In this document: positions 62,654 to 64,000 of the stretch, piece after piece
Layout: each line of letters starts with the position of its first letter
Numbering within the stretch: the first letter of the stretch is position 1
Assembly: GCF_001042985.1 (NCBI RefSeq)
Contig: NZ_JYKY01000012.1
Coordinates: 1-64,000 of the forward strand
Direction: 5' to 3'
Length of the DNA stretch: 64,000 bases
From: Pseudomonas lundensis
GTDB lineage: Bacteria > Pseudomonadota > Gammaproteobacteria > Pseudomonadales > Pseudomonadaceae
Made by a program: the position numbers and the translations under genes
The notes under the pieces: generated by a model
Database searches by the model: none
What the model was told of the DNA's origin: nothing
The model's input: the letters and a program-made list of their open reading frames with translations, nothing else

Positions 62654-62821
62654 ATGGTTGTTGTATCTGGCGAAGCGTGTATTTTGCATCGCCATCCTTT
62701 ATGGCTGCTGTGCGCGGGAGATCTTCGGGTCTGCCGGGTTTTCCTAGATTCTGCCGGTTCGCCAACCCGCGTACAGCAGCCACCTTTGATTTCGTTTGGC
62801 GACGGGAAGTGGGTGGCCTAA
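62654..62821 (+). CDS. Possible 55-residue leader peptide
   Basis: ATG 62654 opens a 55-codon frame (MVVVSGEACILHRHP...; ends GKWVA) with GGAAG five to nine bases upstream. It ends 24 bases before the start of the disrupted small gene and runs through the big hairpin at 62703-62781. Translation of it would melt that hairpin. No family recognised; it may be only part of a repeated leader. Low confidence that it is translated. Confidence 0.3.
   Translation: MVVVSGEACILHRHPLWLLCAGDLRVCRVFLDSAGSPTRVQQPPLISFGDGKWVA
62703..62781 (+). ncRNA. Structured leader RNA
   Basis: GGCTGCTGTGCGCGGG (62703-62718) pairs with CCCGCGTACAGCAGCC (62766-62781) over 16 positions, all Watson-Crick except one G-U. 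The 47-nt interior starts with a GATC-TTCG-GGTC tetraloop hairpin. It ends 64 bases before the ATG of the disrupted small gene. The design is that of a cis-acting RNA element; the class is not recognised. Confidence 0.5.
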
Positions 62822-62845
62822 TCGCAAGATCTAGGAGTTGTCTCA

Positions 62846-63293
62846 ATGATTAAGTCCCCGTATATCCCGCTAACCGCTAACCGCTAACCGCTAACCGCTA
62901 ACCGCTAACCGCTAACCGCTAACCGCTAACCGCTAACCGCTAACCGCTATCGACTGCACCATCCCCGCCTTGCTGATTGACCGAAACGCCCCGCTTGATG
63001 TGTTGCATGCCAATGCCACGGCCCGTGTGCTGGCGGTTACCCAATTGATGGAAACCTTTTCCAGCCGCGAGGTGCAGGAGGCAGATGCCGTTGACCTCAA
63101 GCATCTGGCAGCCACCGCAGCCGTGTTGCTGCGTGATGGATGTGATCTGCTCAATGTGTTGGGGTGGCGATTGCAGCCGAGTGGAGTCTTTGCAGACGGC
63201 GTTTTTAAACGCCATCTCCCCGGCCGTTTTGCGGCTACCACTCAAAACCTGAAAACACCCCAAAGGCCCTTTGCTGCTGCCACTCAAATGTGA
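62846..63293 (+). pseudogene. Small unknown gene interrupted by a heptamer array
   Basis: ATG 62846 has an excellent AGGAG eight bases upstream and begins MIKSPYIPLT, but runs into TAA inside the 7-bp repeats. After the array another frame, open from 62949 to 63293, continues AIDCTIPALLIDRNAPLDV, then LHANATARVLAVTQLMETF and LKHLAATAAVLLRDGCDLL. Ten of eleven repeats removed (70 nt) would join both parts in frame into about 125 residues. The last 25-30 residues enter the 42-bp repeats and may not be original. Function unknown; it resembles the small multi-copy helical Pseudomonas proteins of DUF3077 style only in size and setting. Confidence 0.6.
62869..62949. repeat. Eleven perfect copies of the heptamer GCTAACC
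   Basis: Units start at 62869 and follow every 7 bases through 62945, plus a partial GCTA. All copies are identical. Because 7 is not a multiple of 3, every forward frame meets TAA within three units, and every reverse frame meets TAG. The array sits between start and body of the small gene at 62846. Confidence 0.95.
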
Positions 63294-63443
63294 GAACGCC
63301 GCAGAAGCCCCCTTGCTGCTGCCACTCAAACGTGTGAGCACCACAGAAGGTCTGTTACTGCTGCTACTCAACCTTGAGAACACCGCAGAAGGCCTTTTAC
63401 TGAGGCCACTCAACCCTGAGAACACCCCGCAAAGGCCCCTCAC
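63234..63443. repeat. Five imperfect 42-bp tandem repeats
   Basis: Units at 63234-63275, 63276-63317, 63318-63359, 63360-63401 and 63402-63443. The shared skeleton is GCTGCCACTCAA, then TGAGAACACC, then GCAGAAGGCC. One frame would give 14-residue repeats such as LLLPLKRVSTTEGL, but the chain is broken by stops, so it is probably non-coding. Confidence 0.8.
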
Positions 63444-63658
63444 AGAAGGCCGAGCGCAGGGGGTATGACGGGGGTGACGAGGCAGGATGCCGAGACAGCC
63501 GTGCTGGGCCATGGATGGCCCGTCACGGCGTGCCCCCGTCATATCGCCGGAGCGAGGGCACCGTCGAGCCTAGGCGAGGCGGCCGTATGGCAGGGCAAGG
63601 CCTTTTTGGTTCCTTTTGTGGCTGTTTGACAAAAGGGACTCGCTGTAAGAGCGAAACC
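63423..63658 (+). repeat. Left arm of a large inverted repeat
   Basis: Its reverse complement matches the right arm at 63754-63988 almost throughout, including GGGCACGCCGTGACGGGCC, CTTGCCCTGCCATACGGCCG and TGTGAGGGGCCTTTGCGG. The arm includes the last 42-bp unit. This resembles a dispersed intergenic repeat I recall from many fluorescent pseudomonads (a CTTTTGG...CCAAAAG core followed by GC-rich text). Confidence 0.8.
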
Positions 63659-63680
63659 TATCGTTCAGTTAGACGCTGAT

Positions 63681-63731
63681 AACGGATATGTACGCTCTGT
63701 TCCTGTTGAAACCACGGTGTACATATCCGTT
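63681..63731. repeat. Short inverted repeat in the spacer
   Basis: AACGGATATGTAC (63681-63693) and GTACATATCCGTT (63719-63731) are perfect reverse complements around a 25-nt loop, in the middle between the large arms. Confidence 0.85.
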
Positions 63732-63753
63732 TGATGTGTGAGGGCCTTCTACG

Positions 63754-63988
63754 GGTTCCGCCCTTACGGCGGCTCACTTTTGGCAAACAGCCCCAAAAGT
63801 AAGCAAAAGGTCCTTGCCCTGCCATACGGCCGTCTCGCTCTGGCTCGACGGTGCCTTCACTCCGGCACTGTTGCGGGGGCACGCCGTGACGGGCCATCCA
63901 TGGCCCAGCACGGCTGGCTCGGCTCCTGCCGACCCACCCCCGCAACAGCACCTGCGTTCAGCCTGCTGTGAGGGGCCTTTGCGGTGTG
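63754..63988 (-). repeat. Right arm of the large inverted repeat
   Basis: Inverted counterpart of 63423-63658, with scattered substitutions and small indels. It begins GGTTCCGCCCTTACGGCGG and ends in the GGGGCCTTTGCGG sequence typical of the 42-bp units; it may continue past the window edge. Confidence 0.8.
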
Positions 63989-64000
63989 CCTGCAATCGCG

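Noticed and set aside
62869..63443. Repeats considered as a CRISPR array
   Set aside because: The heptamers are contiguous without spacers and the 42-bp units are adjoining and diverged; there are no cas genes.
63658..63951. Minus-strand 97-codon frame and the similar frame at 62940-63542
   Set aside because: They run through the inverted repeat arms and tandem units; similar translations arise from every copy of such a repeat, so they are not evidence of genes.

Overview
The window is chromosomal DNA of a Pseudomonas, most likely of the P. fluorescens/P. putida lineage. Family-level protein identities and several gene orders fit this: holC-pepA-lptFG, xerD-dsbC-hom-thrC, recJ-xenA, rpsP-rimM-trmD-rplS next to ffh and a CcsA-like gene, and valS with rlmF and hupN. 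Most of it is high-GC core housekeeping sequence. I found no rRNA, tRNA or CRISPR array.

Layout. 1-1103: end of an IS5-family element followed by a lower-GC membrane-protein gene (accessory DNA). 1178-7987: rhlB, an esterase and the aapJQMP amino-acid ABC transporter operon. 7988-12589: a probable dead regulator, an MFS transporter, small enzymes, yejK and hupN. 12661-21607: rlmF, valS, holC and pepA on the minus strand, diverging from lptF-lptG. 21769-27894: lepA-lepB-(relic)-rnc-era-recO-pdxJ, a dense co-directional cluster. 28000-42086: mltF, purL, small cell-wall, Nudix and carbonic-anhydrase-like genes, purT, an MFS transporter, a CBS-domain protein and a cytochrome-assembly protein. 42087-52846: ffh, the rpsP operon, a thioesterase, an antiporter, xerD, dsbC, hom and thrC. 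52966-58594: a BvgS-like sensor that lacks its kinase, an orphan receiver, a periplasmic binding protein, a CoA transferase and yaeQ. 58650-62483: recJ, xenA and a DUF533/TerB-like membrane protein.

62484-64000 holds no intact recognised gene but is the most unusual stretch. In order it has a highly structured leader with a 55-codon ORF, a small gene whose start is separated from its body by eleven perfect 7-bp repeats, five 42-bp imperfect tandem repeats, and a pair of inverted arms of about 235 bp.

Other oddities are a C-terminal relic of the DUF4845 gene that normally sits between lepB and rnc, whose stop codon still overlaps the rnc start; a kinase-less BvgS-like sensor; a strong promoter with a long leader before the 39.9-kb transporter gene; and a possible attenuator before hom. 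Gene starts were moved inward from the longest ORF where ribosome-binding sites or family N-termini required it.
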